A stretch of DNA of 64,000 bases from Corynebacterium mendelii (GCF_017307055.1 NZ_JAFLEQ010000003.1:117730-181729); one strand, 5' to 3'. Counted from the first letter of the stretch, positions 28,947 through 38,131 are shown. Numbers and translations: made by a program. Notes: a model not told the origin generated them from the letters alone.

Positions 28947-30434
28947 ATGGAAGCTGTAACAAAATTCGTCGGTGCCGTCAGCGGCTACGAGTGGCTGGTC
29001 ATTCCCTTCGCCCTCACCCTGGCTGGCCTGTATTTCTGTTGGTCGACCATCCTCGTCCAGCTGCGCTACATCCCCGAGATGTTCAAAGCCATTGTCGAAA
29101 AGCCCTCCCAGATGGAAGACGGGCGCGACAATATCTCCGCCTTCAAAGCCTTCACGATCTCCGCGGCCTCGCGGGTGGGCACCGGCAACGTCGCCGGTGT
29201 GGCCATCGCGATTGCCACCGGTGGTCCCGGGGCGGTGTTTTGGATGTGGACGCTGGCGATTATCGGTGGGGCCACCTCGTTTGTGGAATCCACCCTGGCG
29301 CAGGTCTACAAAGTCCGTGACAAAGATTCCTACGTCGGCGGTCCCGCCTACTACATCACCCGCGGTCTGGGCCAGCAGTTCCGCTGGCTGGCCGTGATCT
29401 TCGTGGTGGCGATCACCTTCACCTACGGGTTCGTCTTCAACGCTGTGCAGTCGAACTCGATTGCCGACGCCATGACCACCTCGTTTTCCGGCGCCAACCC
29501 GATGACCGTGAAAATCATCGTCGGTGTCGTGCTGGCCGCTTTCACCGGTGCCATTATCTTCGGTGGCGTGCAGCGCATCGGCGCGGTCACCCAGGTCCTG
29601 GTGCCGTTGATGGCGGTGGCCTACATTGTTCTCGGGTTGATCGTGTGTCTGATCAACATCGCCGAAATTCCCGGCATGATCGCCAGCATCTGGGCCCATG
29701 CCTTTGGACTGCGTTCCTTCGGTGGTGCCGTTATCGGCCACGTCATCATGACCGGCATCAAGCGCGGACTGTTCTCCAACGAAGCCGGCATGGGTTCGGT
29801 CCCCAACGCCGCGGCCACCGCCTCGGTGTCCCACCCGGCCAAACAGGGCCTGATCCAGACTCTCGGCGTCTACTTCGACACCATCATCGTCTGCTCGGTC
29901 ACCGCCTTCATTATTCTGCTGGCCAATCCGGATCTTCAGCCCAGCGATCAGGGCGTGTCCCTGACCCAGGAATCCCTCGCCGCCAGCGTCGGCGGATGGG
30001 GTGTCGACTTCCTGTCGATCGTTATTTTGTTCCTGGCGTTTTCCTCGGTGATCGGCAACTACTACTACGGTGAATCCAACATCGAGTTCCTCACCCGCTC
30101 CAAGACCGTGATGAACTCCTTCCGTGCACTGGTGGTCATCTGCGTGTTCCTGGGAACCCTGGGTACGGTTCCGCTGGTGTGGGCGCTGGCCGACGTGTTC
30201 TCCGGCCTGATGGTGTTTGTCAACCTGTGCGCGATCATCCCGCTGGGCGGGGTGGCTGTCGCCCTGCTGAAACACTTCGCGAAACAGAAAGCCGAAGGCC
30301 TCGACCCGATCTTCCACCGTGATGATCTGCCGAACCTGAGAGGCTGGCAGAACATGGAGTGCTGGACCGGTGACGACCCGATCACCGACCGTCCCGAACA
30401 ATACGGTCTGATCTCCTACCGCCGGGTGAAATAA
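28947..30434 (+). CDS. Alanine/glycine:cation symporter (AGCS family)
   Basis: Integral membrane sodium- or proton-coupled amino acid importer. It has 495 residues and about 11 hydrophobic segments. Family signatures are SRVGTGNVAGVAIAIATGGP near the start (the conserved AGCS loop) and GLFSNEAGMGSVPNAAATA in the middle. The C-terminus is cytoplasmic and charged. A bidirectional terminator follows. Whether the gene belongs to the core or to the accessory block that follows cannot be decided from sequence. Confidence 0.93.
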   Translation: MEAVTKFVGAVSGYEWLVIPFALTLAGLYFCWSTILVQLRYIPEMFKAIVEKPSQMEDGRDNISAFKAFTISAASRVGTGNVAGVAIAIATGGPGAVFWMWTLAIIGGATSFVESTLAQVYKVRDKDSYVGGPAYYITRGLGQQFRWLAVIFVVAITFTYGFVFNAVQSNSIADAMTTSFSGANPMTVKIIVGVVLAAFTGAIIFGGVQRIGAVTQVLVPLMAVAYIVLGLIVCLINIAEIPGMIASIWAHAFGLRSFGGAVIGHVIMTGIKRGLFSNEAGMGSVPNAAATASVSHPAKQGLIQTLGVYFDTIIVCSVTAFIILLANPDLQPSDQGVSLTQESLAASVGGWGVDFLSIVILFLAFSSVIGNYYYGESNIEFLTRSKTVMNSFRALVVICVFLGTLGTVPLVWALADVFSGLMVFVNLCAIIPLGGVAVALLKHFAKQKAEGLDPIFHRDDLPNLRGWQNMECWTGDDPITDRPEQYGLISYRRVK

Positions 30435-30478
30435 CCCGCCGGAACACCACCAGCCCTGCGGGGGTAAACAGAAAAACC

Positions 30479-30511
30479 GCCCCGCCGACAGCCGTGAGCC
30501 GTCGGCGGGGC
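30479..30511 (+). terminator. Bidirectional terminator
   Basis: GCCCCGCCGAC (30479-30489) and GTCGGCGGGGC (30501-30511) form a perfect 11-bp stem with an 11-nt loop. TTT follows on the plus strand, and AAAAA just upstream gives a T-run on the minus strand. It separates the convergent symporter and DUF3427 genes. Confidence 0.8.
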
Positions 30512-30612
30512 TTTGCCGTTGGGGCAGCAGGCAGCGGAGGAAAAACCCGGGCGTAAACGACTGGGACTCGAACCTTCTCGACCGCGTGCCCCAGGTGAGA
30601 GGGAAAGCCGAG

Positions 30613-31644
30613 TCAGCAGCCGCAGGCCAGCCACTGCTGGCACAGTTCGGTGGGCATGGCGTCCTCGAGCAGCGCGACAAACTCCACCGCATCTTCTCCC
30701 CGGTGGGTGCTGTAGTGGGCGGGACCCAACAGGGTGAATTCCGCCGGGATTCCGGAATGCGCGGATTTTTTGCGCACCGCCAGAAAAATCGTGTGCCGGT
30801 TGTCGTCGTGGTGGAGGTACATCTGCCCGCGGGGTGAGTCAAGGGTGAAACCACTCGGGGCGGTCCAGGCAATCTTTTTCGGGCTGAGCGCCACAGTGTG
30901 GCGGTCCCCGCCGGCGGTCACGCCTTTGTCCGACAAGGTGGCCGCCAACAACGTCAGCCGGGAGGCCATGAAATCGTAGGTGCCCTCTTCTTCCGGGCGG
31001 GTGGTTTCCAATCCGATCAACTGTTTGGAGACCGCGGCGATGAGTTCCTGGATGCGGTACTGCGCATGCAGGCGCAACACCCCGTTTGCAAAGCCGCCGG
31101 ATACCGGTTTTTTCACCCGGTGTCCCCGGCGCAGGGTGAAAGCGAACAGTTGGGCCAGCTCCCGGGCGAAGGCGGGGCAGGAGCGGATTTGGGCCAGCGC
31201 CCCGTCAATGGTTTCGGGGAAGGCAATCGCATCGTATTCCCCGGGGAATGGATAGTAAATGACGGTCACCAGCATCCGCGCGAAGGTCTGCTGCCGGGGA
31301 TCCATGTCCCGGTAGGCGGCCTGCCCGGTGGCCACCGCACAGTAGGAATCGGCCCGGTCCTGGTCGTCGACATGCAGAAAACGCCTGAGACGCCGGAAAA
31401 GAAAAGCCTCGGTACGCCGATCGGCTGCTGAATCGTCATGGTTGAGACCGGTACGCCGCCGCCAGGTGGTCCAGCAATCCGGCTGCAGGTCAACCGGCGT
31501 ATCCTCATCAAGCACACCGTCTCGCCGGTAGAGATCCTCGACACCGGTGGCGGTGCGCAGCAGGAAATCGCGCAGCGATTCCGGCCGGTATTTCACCAGC
31601 AGGGTCGAAAGCCGGTTGGGGGACTGGTCAACAGTGTGGGACAT
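30613..31644 (-). CDS. DUF3427 domain protein without helicase
   Basis: The 343-residue product resembles the DUF3427 region from about residue 195: RLHAQYRIQELIAAVSKQ, then KIAWTAPSGFTLDSPRGQMY, then TIFLAVRKKSAH, PAEFTLLGPAHYSTHRGEDA and EDAMPTELCQQW, in the usual order. DUF3427 is normally the C-terminal part of large DEAD/DEAH helicases of defence or DNA-repair type. Here no helicase domain is attached or adjacent. The first 190 residues (RPESLRDFLLRTATGVEDLYRR, AYRDMDPRQQTFARMLVTVI) may correspond to the helical part before DUF3427. Function is unknown; a DNA-end or modified-base sensor is only a guess. It starts the accessory-looking block after mutM. Confidence 0.7.
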   Translation of the reverse strand: MSHTVDQSPNRLSTLLVKYRPESLRDFLLRTATGVEDLYRRDGVLDEDTPVDLQPDCWTTWRRRTGLNHDDSAADRRTEAFLFRRLRRFLHVDDQDRADSYCAVATGQAAYRDMDPRQQTFARMLVTVIYYPFPGEYDAIAFPETIDGALAQIRSCPAFARELAQLFAFTLRRGHRVKKPVSGGFANGVLRLHAQYRIQELIAAVSKQLIGLETTRPEEEGTYDFMASRLTLLAATLSDKGVTAGGDRHTVALSPKKIAWTAPSGFTLDSPRGQMYLHHDDNRHTIFLAVRKKSAHSGIPAEFTLLGPAHYSTHRGEDAVEFVALLEDAMPTELCQQWLACGC

Positions 31645-32416
31645 GGTGGATACAAGAGGGGTGTGGTGGGGCGAAACGGCGGTGCGGATTGTCAGTCGGG
31701 CAAGCTGCTGTGGTTTGTTCCACCCGGACTCCGACCGTCCCGGATGGGCGCTGCCCCGGACGGGGGGTATTTATGAAGTGGAAACAATAAAAGACACAGC
31801 GGCTGTTATCGATACCTTTCATAATTGTCCCTGGGTATCATGATCCGCAACCGAAAGCCCACCCGGACCGGGGGTGTGACGGGTGTGGACCGTGATCGTC
31901 CATGCAGGCCGGTTAGCGGGATGAAATATGCCTGTACCTGCACCTGCACAGGCACGGGTGGGGGACCTTCCGGGGTGCAGCGGAGACGGGAAAAATGGGC
32001 GACAAACCGCCGACCTGTCCGGGCGTGCCCTGATCCGGCGTCGGTCAACCGGTGGTGCGGTCGTGGTTACCGGAAAAAGACCAACGCGCCGCCGGGCCAC
32101 GGGTGAGTTGTCTCCGGGATGCGGTTTATGCGGGTCAGATGCAACGGCGATATCAGCCGTTGCCGGCTGCTGCTGCGCGGTGGTGGCGCCCGTGGTGTGA
32201 CAACAGAGGAAAAAGGTGTTCGATTATGCGGGATTTACTTAAAAACTCTGGTGTTGTGACATAAACTTGTGTTTAAAGTGTGAGTCCGCTGTTTCCCGTG
32301 AACTTTTGCGTGAACTTTTACGTGAACTTTTACGGTGAACAATCCGCGGACGCGCACGGCAGCAGGCATGCGTGAAACGCATGTGACCAACGCTAGGTGA
32401 TGAGGCCTTCAACCCC
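31645..32416. other. Intergenic stretch before the YbjN operon
   Basis: About 770 bp without a supported gene; the overlapping short ORFs have no consistent protein character. The right part becomes AT-richer (about 32215-32345) and carries the 12-bp tandem repeat listed separately, which is probably the promoter or operator of the operon starting at 32417. Confidence 0.5.
32298..32340 (+). repeat. 12-bp tandem direct repeat, 3.5 copies
   Basis: GTGAACTTTTGC (32298-32309) is followed by two copies of GTGAACTTTTAC (32310-32321, 32322-32333) and, after one extra G, a partial GTGAAC (32335-32340). The even 12-bp spacing puts copies on nearly the same face of the DNA, as in cooperative operator arrays or iterons. 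It ends 77 bp before the first YbjN gene. Confidence 0.75.
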
Positions 32417-32851
32417 ATGTCGAACATGACCGTGACCCAGAAGAGAATCGAGCAGTGGTTTGCCACACGACTGCCCGGATACACCGTCGACGAGGACGGG
32501 GCGTGTACGTTCCCTTTCCCGTCAGTGCGGGTGTTTGTCACCCTCTCCCACGACGTGCTCATGGTTGACGGGCTGTGGACCGGATCATTGGTGACCAATG
32601 ACGACCGCTTCTATGCGCTGGAGGTCACCAACCGCATCTCCTGCCAGCGGCTGGTCCCGTCAGTCAACGTCAATGATGATCACGGCCGGATCACCACGGC
32701 CGAATACATTCCGGTGGCATCCGGGATGACTGACCAGCAGCTGTGGGATTTCCTCAACCAGGCGGTCGTGTCGACGAAAGCCGTCGGCGACTACCTTGAC
32801 CGGACGATCCCGGAATGCGCTGCGGCTACCGGTGAGGAGAACAACAACTAA
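32417..32851 (+). CDS. YbjN domain protein 1
   Basis: Single-domain protein of 144 residues with the YbjN fold (type III secretion chaperone-like): an N-terminal helix (QKRIEQWFATRL), a beta meander (VRVFVTLSHDVLMVDGLWTG) and a C-terminal amphipathic helix (LWDFLNQAVVSTKAVGDYLD). YbjN proteins have no enzymatic motif; they are thought to bind protein partners. There is no signal peptide. The stop overlaps the next start by 1 nt (TAATG), so the genes are coupled. Confidence 0.78.
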   Translation: MSNMTVTQKRIEQWFATRLPGYTVDEDGACTFPFPSVRVFVTLSHDVLMVDGLWTGSLVTNDDRFYALEVTNRISCQRLVPSVNVNDDHGRITTAEYIPVASGMTDQQLWDFLNQAVVSTKAVGDYLDRTIPECAAATGEENNN

Positions 32852-34461
32852 TGCAGCAATCATCCCCGCACAACAACGCCACTCCGGTGCAGGATACGGG
32901 TGCGCCCCTGGATGTCTCCCGGCTGGAGGCCGCCGCCGAACGGATGAATCTTGATCCGTTGTCGGTCAATGACGAAGTCTCTTCCTGTGAAATCGCCGGC
33001 CTGCCGGTGCTGCTCGACGGTCGCCAGGCACCGAAACTGGTGGTGGTGCGGATGCAGACAGTCGGCCAGGAACTGCCGCTGCGCCGCCGCACCGAACTGT
33101 TGACCTTCGCCAACGAAATGAACCTCCGGCCCTATGTGTCAGTCAGTGTTCAAACGGTCAGCGAAGGCCTGCTGCTGTGTGTCGACGGCCCGATCATCGC
33201 CGGTAGAAACGGTATGACCGACGCCCAGTTCGACGACCACTTCCGCGCCATCTACCGTTCCTGCCGCACCATCGCCCGCCGCTTCAACACCGAATACGGC
33301 GCCGGGGAGGACGAGCAACCCGACGACGCTCCGGCACCGGCGTCGAAACCGGCCCCGACAGGCTATGACGATCAACCCGGCGGCAATCACCGCGACGATG
33401 ATTCGAGCCGGAAGAAAACCGATACCACCTCCGGCGACGATGGCCGGAAAAAGGCCGCGGACACCACCGGGAACACCTCCGCCCCGGCAGCCGGGCAGGA
33501 CGCCACCGCCGACGGCACCACCTCCCAGAGCGAATCCGGCACACAGGAAAAAGCCGGGGCCGCCGACGAGCGCAAGAAAGCCGAGGCTGAAGCCCGCACC
33601 GCCGCCGAGCGGGCCGCGGCGAAAAAAGCCGAAGCCAACCGGCTGGCCAAGCAGAAAGCCGAAAAAGAAGCCGCTGAGCTTGCCCGCCGTCAGCAGGAAG
33701 CCCGGGACAAAGCCGCCAGGGAGAAAACCCGCACCACCGCAGCCGCCGGTGCCGCCGCTGGTGCAGCCGGTGCCGCTGCCGGTGCAGCCGGTGCTGTCAC
33801 CGGCGGGCTGCATACTGCCGACAAAGAAAAGGCGGCCATAGCCGCGAAAGCGGCCGCCACCAGCGGTCAGACAGATGCCGGACAAGCCCCCGGGGCAGAC
33901 GGGGAGGAAAAACGACCCGCTGACACCGCCGACAAAACCACCGGCCGGGACACAGTGACCACCGACGACAACGAGGACGAGTCCGTGCTCCGCGACAGCC
34001 ACGCCTTTGATGTTGACTCCTGGGGAAATGAAACCTGCGAATACCTGCCGGTCACCCCGGAACGGGTGATCGAATGGCTGAAAAAACGCGGCATTGATTA
34101 CCAGTACGACAAAAACGACCAGTCCCTGTGGTGCCCGATGGAATCGATGTGGTACCAGGTCACCGCCAACCTGCCGAACTCGCTGATGGTTGCGGCCATG
34201 AGCAAAACCAGGCTGGGGGGCGAGGATGAAGTTGATCTGGCACTGGTGGTAGCCAACCAGCTCAACACCACCTCGCTGGCGACGATCATCGTGCTCGACG
34301 ATGTGCCGATGGTGGCCAGCGAAGCCTCCTCCTTCTGGCCTGAAGGCATCGCCGATGACCAGCTGTTTGAAACCCTCGGCCGGATGTTCAACCAGACCGC
34401 CGACGCCCTCGATATTTTCATGGACAACTTCGAGGACCTGAAAGAGATGAGCCTGGACTAG
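32851..34461 (+). CDS. Two-domain YbjN protein with long charged linker
   Basis: 536 residues. The N-terminal YbjN domain is about 20-150 (LPLRRRTELLTFANEMNLRP, AIYRSCRTIARRFNTEYGAG) and the C-terminal one about 385-535 (VTPERVIEWLKKRGIDYQYD, LFETLGRMFNQTADALDIFM). Between them lies a Ser/Asp/Thr-rich segment, then a Lys/Ala/Glu-rich predicted coiled coil (about 235-295), then a pure Ala/Gly stretch near 297-320 (AAAGAAAGAAGAAAGAAGA), then another acidic linker. The Ala/Gly segment could be a glycine-zipper helix, but is also the kind of low complexity that repeated DNA produces. It sits between two single-domain relatives in one operon. Confidence 0.75.
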   Translation: MQQSSPHNNATPVQDTGAPLDVSRLEAAAERMNLDPLSVNDEVSSCEIAGLPVLLDGRQAPKLVVVRMQTVGQELPLRRRTELLTFANEMNLRPYVSVSVQTVSEGLLLCVDGPIIAGRNGMTDAQFDDHFRAIYRSCRTIARRFNTEYGAGEDEQPDDAPAPASKPAPTGYDDQPGGNHRDDDSSRKKTDTTSGDDGRKKAADTTGNTSAPAAGQDATADGTTSQSESGTQEKAGAADERKKAEAEARTAAERAAAKKAEANRLAKQKAEKEAAELARRQQEARDKAAREKTRTTAAAGAAAGAAGAAAGAAGAVTGGLHTADKEKAAIAAKAAATSGQTDAGQAPGADGEEKRPADTADKTTGRDTVTTDDNEDESVLRDSHAFDVDSWGNETCEYLPVTPERVIEWLKKRGIDYQYDKNDQSLWCPMESMWYQVTANLPNSLMVAAMSKTRLGGEDEVDLALVVANQLNTTSLATIIVLDDVPMVASEASSFWPEGIADDQLFETLGRMFNQTADALDIFMDNFEDLKEMSLD

Positions 34462-34544
34462 CCGCCCGGCGCAGCGGTGACCGCGACCAACCGGCCCGCA
34501 CAACCTCACCTCAAGCCTCGACCCGGAAAGCAAGAAAACAAGCC

Positions 34545-35009
34545 ATGACAGAAACCAAAGCAGTCCGCTACAAAGACCGTGGACCGGTGACGATGGACCG
34601 CGTGGCAGACGCCTGCCGCGATCTGGGTATCGCCCTGGAAACCGACGGCGATGATGTGCTCATCGGCCGCTACGAGGAAGTGAACCTGGAGATCACCTTC
34701 CGCGGGGACTACTACTGTTCGGTGGCGACCTACATGGGGTTGGACATCTCCAACGACACTGATCTGCGTGATGTCATCGGCTGGGTCAACACCATCAACC
34801 GCAACTACCGTTTCGGTACCGCCCACATCACCCACGAAGAGGAGGGGCATGTGATTTTCTCCTCCCGCTCGGAAGTTGTTTCCCGGCGGGGCCTGACTGA
34901 CGACCAGCTGGAAAACGCCGTTGGCCTGGCGGTACGGACCTGCGTCGACTTCTACCGCAACTGTGTCCGCTACGCCATCGGCGACCCGACCGGACCATCG
35001 GCCCGGTGA
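34545..35009 (+). CDS. YbjN domain protein 3
   Basis: 154-residue single YbjN domain: VTMDRVADACRDLGIALETD, then RYEEVNLEITFRGDYYCSVA, then DDQLENAVGLAVRTCVDFYR. It starts 83 bp after the two-domain gene, in the same direction and with a GGAAAG stretch upstream, so probably in the same operon. No signal peptide or membrane helix. Confidence 0.75.
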   Translation: MTETKAVRYKDRGPVTMDRVADACRDLGIALETDGDDVLIGRYEEVNLEITFRGDYYCSVATYMGLDISNDTDLRDVIGWVNTINRNYRFGTAHITHEEEGHVIFSSRSEVVSRRGLTDDQLENAVGLAVRTCVDFYRNCVRYAIGDPTGPSAR

Positions 35010-35394
35010 ACCGGAGCTGACCCGAGCCGGTGTTCCGGGGCGTCCCGCGTGCCGCAGAAACCAGCCGGCAGGGTCCATGTCCGGGCCGCCGGGAAAAACA
35101 AACGGTACCCCGTCCACATACGCCATGGGGCTTGTCACCGCGCCCCTCAGCCCCTGGGCCAGCGGAAAAGACCGGGGGCGGATCCGTGTGATCCACGGGC
35201 AAACGGCACCGGCTGCCGCACCCCGGCGCCGATAGGGCGGCAGATCCACCGACCGGTGTGTCCGGGCCGTTGTCGTGGTTGCCTATTGGGCAACACCGGT
35301 GAAAAGACAGGAAAAATATGCGTCTCCGCCCGCTGTGCCGCCTGTTCCCCGGGGCATAGTCACCCCCCGTCGGGTAAGAAGGTGGGGACCTATC
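35010..35394. other. Spacer between the YbjN operon and the HEPN pseudogene
   Basis: About 385 bp without a supported gene. Nothing recognisable was found, apart from a possible -10 (TATCAT) at its right end. Confidence 0.4.
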
Positions 35395-35897
35395 ATGTGG
35401 AATAGGACCACCCGTGAGTGTCCGGCTACTGCAATAATCGATCAGGTTCTTCAACTGCTGGCGCGGCAACTCGATCCCATTATCGGCCGTGTCATGAACC
35501 AAAAAGTGGGGCAGCCCGTCGATTGGACCCGGGTGCTTAAAAAGCGTGTGACGCCGACCGGGGGCGCCTGCGGGATGAAGACAACTACGTCCGCACTGAT
35601 GTGTCGGTGCAGCAGCGCATGATCACCGAATCGTTGGGGCGCTACCGCTATCCTTTCAGCACCGGCGGGGGCACAATCGTCTCGTCATTGGGCAGCGAAC
35701 TGCGCACGGTACGCAACCGCTGGGCGCACCACGACACATTCGATGAGCTGGAAGCCTTCCGTACCGCTGATTCCGTGGTCACGCTGCTGAAACATTTCGG
35801 CGACCGGGAAGGAAAAGCCGCCGCCGAGAAAATACGTGACGGCGCCTTCCGCGCCCTGGTGCCGGCCAGCGGGGTGTTGTCGGCCCCTCCCGAGTAG
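35395..35897 (+). pseudogene. Swt1-type HEPN domain protein, frame-disrupted
   Basis: Two adjacent frames together spell a Swt1-family HEPN domain. The first frame (ATG 35395) gives IIDQVLQLLARQLDPIIGRV and DWTRVLK. After the A-run at 35539-35543 the other frame continues ACDADRGRLRDEDNYVRTDV, RMITESLGRYRYPFS, SSLGSELRTVRNRWAHHDTF and DSVVTLLKHFGDREG. The R-x4-H of HEPN RNases is present as RNRWAH. So a net -1 frame change is needed at about 35541. The second frame stops at 35897, and an in-frame open stretch continues from 35901 to about 36128 without recognisable domain, so the full gene may have been longer. HEPN proteins of this group occur in bacterial conflict systems. Decay, assembly error or programmed slippage are all possible. 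Confidence 0.65.
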
Positions 35898-36124
35898 TCG
35901 GTGACAGTTTTTGCCGAAGCGTCAGCCGAGGAAGGTGAGAGCGAACTGGTCGAACCTGATGATGATGCCTGGGACAACGATCACACCGCCTTCGGCAATG
36001 ACGGCATCGGCATCCAAACACATCGACCGTGCCCTGGAAATCAGTGGAATAGACCGCACCTGATTCGGCGACGCGGCCTTGGTGCCAACGGCCACCGGTG
36101 CCCGCCGGGGGCTGGACCCGATGA

Positions 36125-36811
36125 CTAGCGGATACCGTAGACCGCCCCGCCGATCAGCAGCGCCACGGCCCACACAAGCAGCACGAGATTGAAAATGGCG
36201 CCGTCCAGCAGGGGTTTACCCGGATAAGGCAGGCGGGTCGCCAGCATGCACGGCACCAGAAGAACTGTCGGGGTGAACACACACATCCACTGCGGAAACA
36301 CAGTCCACCCGGCGGCGATCGAGACGGTGATCAGCAATCCGCCGCAGAAGCTCAACGCAATCGCCGGGAACCAGCTGAATTTCAAAAACACGAACATCTC
36401 CCGGGCGGTGACCATCGATGCTGTCTCGTTGGCCCCGTCCCGGTAGTCCTGCCACGCCAGCTTCGCGGTGGCGGCCAGCGGATAGTAGGCCGCGTGCGCC
36501 AGCGGGGACAACGTGATGCCGACAGCCAACAGCACCACCCCTATCCGGCCCACGGTGGTGTTGCCCATCAGCAGCCAGTGCGACCAGCAGCCGAACAGCA
36601 GCAACGGGATCGAGTAGTTGGCGATGAGCGCCCCCCAGCGCAGGCGTTTTTCAGAGCCGGGCAGAAGATAGGCGTAAATATCATCGCCCATGGTCTTGAT
36701 GAAACCACCGAACCGTTTTTTGTCCGGTTTCGCGAAACCGACGATGAGCATATCCCCAATCGTCCAACAGATGGCGGCGACAAGAAGCGACAGTGCGGAC
36801 AAGTGGAACAT
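36125..36811 (-). CDS. Integral membrane protein, DUF6796-like
   Basis: 228 residues with about seven hydrophobic segments and no signal peptide cleavage site. ATG 36811 has a good GGAGGG site 7 nt upstream. The order ICWTIGDMLIVGF ... RLRWGALIANYSI ... LSPLAHAAYYPLAATA is what I associate with the DUF6796 family of unknown function, but the match is from memory. No transporter or enzyme motif was recognised. It sits on the minus strand inside the accessory block. Confidence 0.68.
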   Translation of the reverse strand: MFHLSALSLLVAAICWTIGDMLIVGFAKPDKKRFGGFIKTMGDDIYAYLLPGSEKRLRWGALIANYSIPLLLFGCWSHWLLMGNTTVGRIGVVLLAVGITLSPLAHAAYYPLAATAKLAWQDYRDGANETASMVTAREMFVFLKFSWFPAIALSFCGGLLITVSIAAGWTVFPQWMCVFTPTVLLVPCMLATRLPYPGKPLLDGAIFNLVLLVWAVALLIGGAVYGIR

Positions 36812-37144
36812 GACGGGACCCTCCGATCAGAACAAGGCTAGGCTTGCCACAGTTTACAGTGTTGCGGCTGGCCGGGGAGTCGATGTCCTACCCCGGTCAA
36901 GGGCAATCCTGCCGACACGTCCCGGCACGGCCGGTGGTCTCCGGCGGGTCGTGTGGCGGCGGGAATCCCGGTGCAACCAGGGTGTGCGGGACAGGGGTGT
37001 TGACGGCAAGCGGTCACGGCACCGGACGCAGCGTCAAACAGCAGGGTGTTTTCCGGCCTGTGCCGGCACCGATTTGTCCACCCGCCGGATCCGGGTGTCC
37101 GGTAATGGATGCGGCACATGCGCCCGGATGGCACCGGCGGCCGG
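36812..37144. other. Spacer with no recognised gene
   Basis: About 330 bp. It carries the leader of the membrane-protein gene and a small palindrome (AAGGCTAGGCTT-like, near 36833-36844). Nothing else was seen. Confidence 0.4.
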
Positions 37145-38131
37145 CTAATCGTCTTCGACGCCTGCCCGCAGGATCATCGCGCCCAGCCCGGAGTCACACT
37201 GTTCCGCCGCCTTGACGACATCGGTGATGGCCGCGGACAGAAAGTCGGTGTTGGCTTCTCCCGCGGGGATATCCACCACGCTTTCGATGTGGAAGGTGGC
37301 CGTGTAGTCGACGGCCTCGGTCAGACTCATCCGCAGTGCCGGATAGTGGCCCTGGAGGCCGTTTAACGCCAGCAGCACGCTGAAGTAGTAGTCCTCGTCG
37401 TGGAAGTGCTGCGGGGATTCGGTGGTCATCTCGCACCAGATCCGCAGCTGTCCGGAAGGATCCTCGTCAATGGTCACCGACACAGTATCGTCGCCACCGA
37501 TCTCGTAGCGGCCCCATTGTTCGTCCAGGTGGCAAGAAAGCCCCAGCTTCGTGGCGATGCCCATGATCACGTCAGTGTCGAGGAGATCACCCGCGAATTG
37601 CTCGCCGGCAAGGGGCGTGAATTCGTCGCAGGCCCATCCTGTTTGTTGCACCGATAATTTGATTGCATCGGCGACGTCAACGAAAAAACGGTTGACCACC
37701 GCCCTCAGGTGGGCATCGGTGACCGGGACGGTCAGGGGAAGGGCCCGCAGGCAAAAACACCGGGTGGCCTGGATATCCTCGACAGCAATGCCATCAAGGT
37801 CGGCGGCCAGGCTGCCGTCGGGAAGCTGGAAAACATTCTGGGCGGTCAACGACCCGTTGTAGGGCAGGTTCAACGACCGGCTGAATTCCAGGCCCAACCC
37901 CTGGTCGACGATGTTTTCCGGATTTGTCGACGGCACCATCCCCACACACAGCAGTGTCTGGGATTGAAAGAAAAACTGCATGCGGTGACCGGCGGCGAAG
38001 ACCACGGCCTCGGTGGCGTCATGGTTGATGCTCACATCCGCGGCAGGGGACAGCGCCCTGGCTTCCTGTTTGATGGCGCTGAATACCCGTTCCGGGTCGA
38101 ATCCTTCGGGGATGGGCGGCTGCTCGTCCAT
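37145..38131 (-). CDS. Two-domain YbjN-like protein
   Basis: 328 residues; ATG 38131 has AAAGGA at about 10 nt upstream. Two halves each show the YbjN pattern of beta meander plus closing helix: VSINHDATEAVVFAAGHRMQ with VVNRFFVDVADAIKLSVQQT, and YEIGGDDTVSVTIDEDPSGQ with SAAITDVVKAAEQCDSG. It is a fourth YbjN-type gene within 6 kb of the operon at 32417-35009 but on the other strand. There is no signal peptide. Function is unknown. Confidence 0.62.
   Translation of the reverse strand: MDEQPPIPEGFDPERVFSAIKQEARALSPAADVSINHDATEAVVFAAGHRMQFFFQSQTLLCVGMVPSTNPENIVDQGLGLEFSRSLNLPYNGSLTAQNVFQLPDGSLAADLDGIAVEDIQATRCFCLRALPLTVPVTDAHLRAVVNRFFVDVADAIKLSVQQTGWACDEFTPLAGEQFAGDLLDTDVIMGIATKLGLSCHLDEQWGRYEIGGDDTVSVTIDEDPSGQLRIWCEMTTESPQHFHDEDYYFSVLLALNGLQGHYPALRMSLTEAVDYTATFHIESVVDIPAGEANTDFLSAAITDVVKAAEQCDSGLGAMILRAGVEDD

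Noticed and set aside
30545..30605. Possible tRNA gene on the minus strand
   Set aside because: A T-loop-like sequence is present, but the T-stem does not pair and no acceptor or anticodon arm can be folded.
28932..30872. 646-codon minus-strand ORF opposite the symporter gene
   Set aside because: Antisense of a recognised AGCS transporter, and it would cross the bidirectional terminator at 30479-30511.
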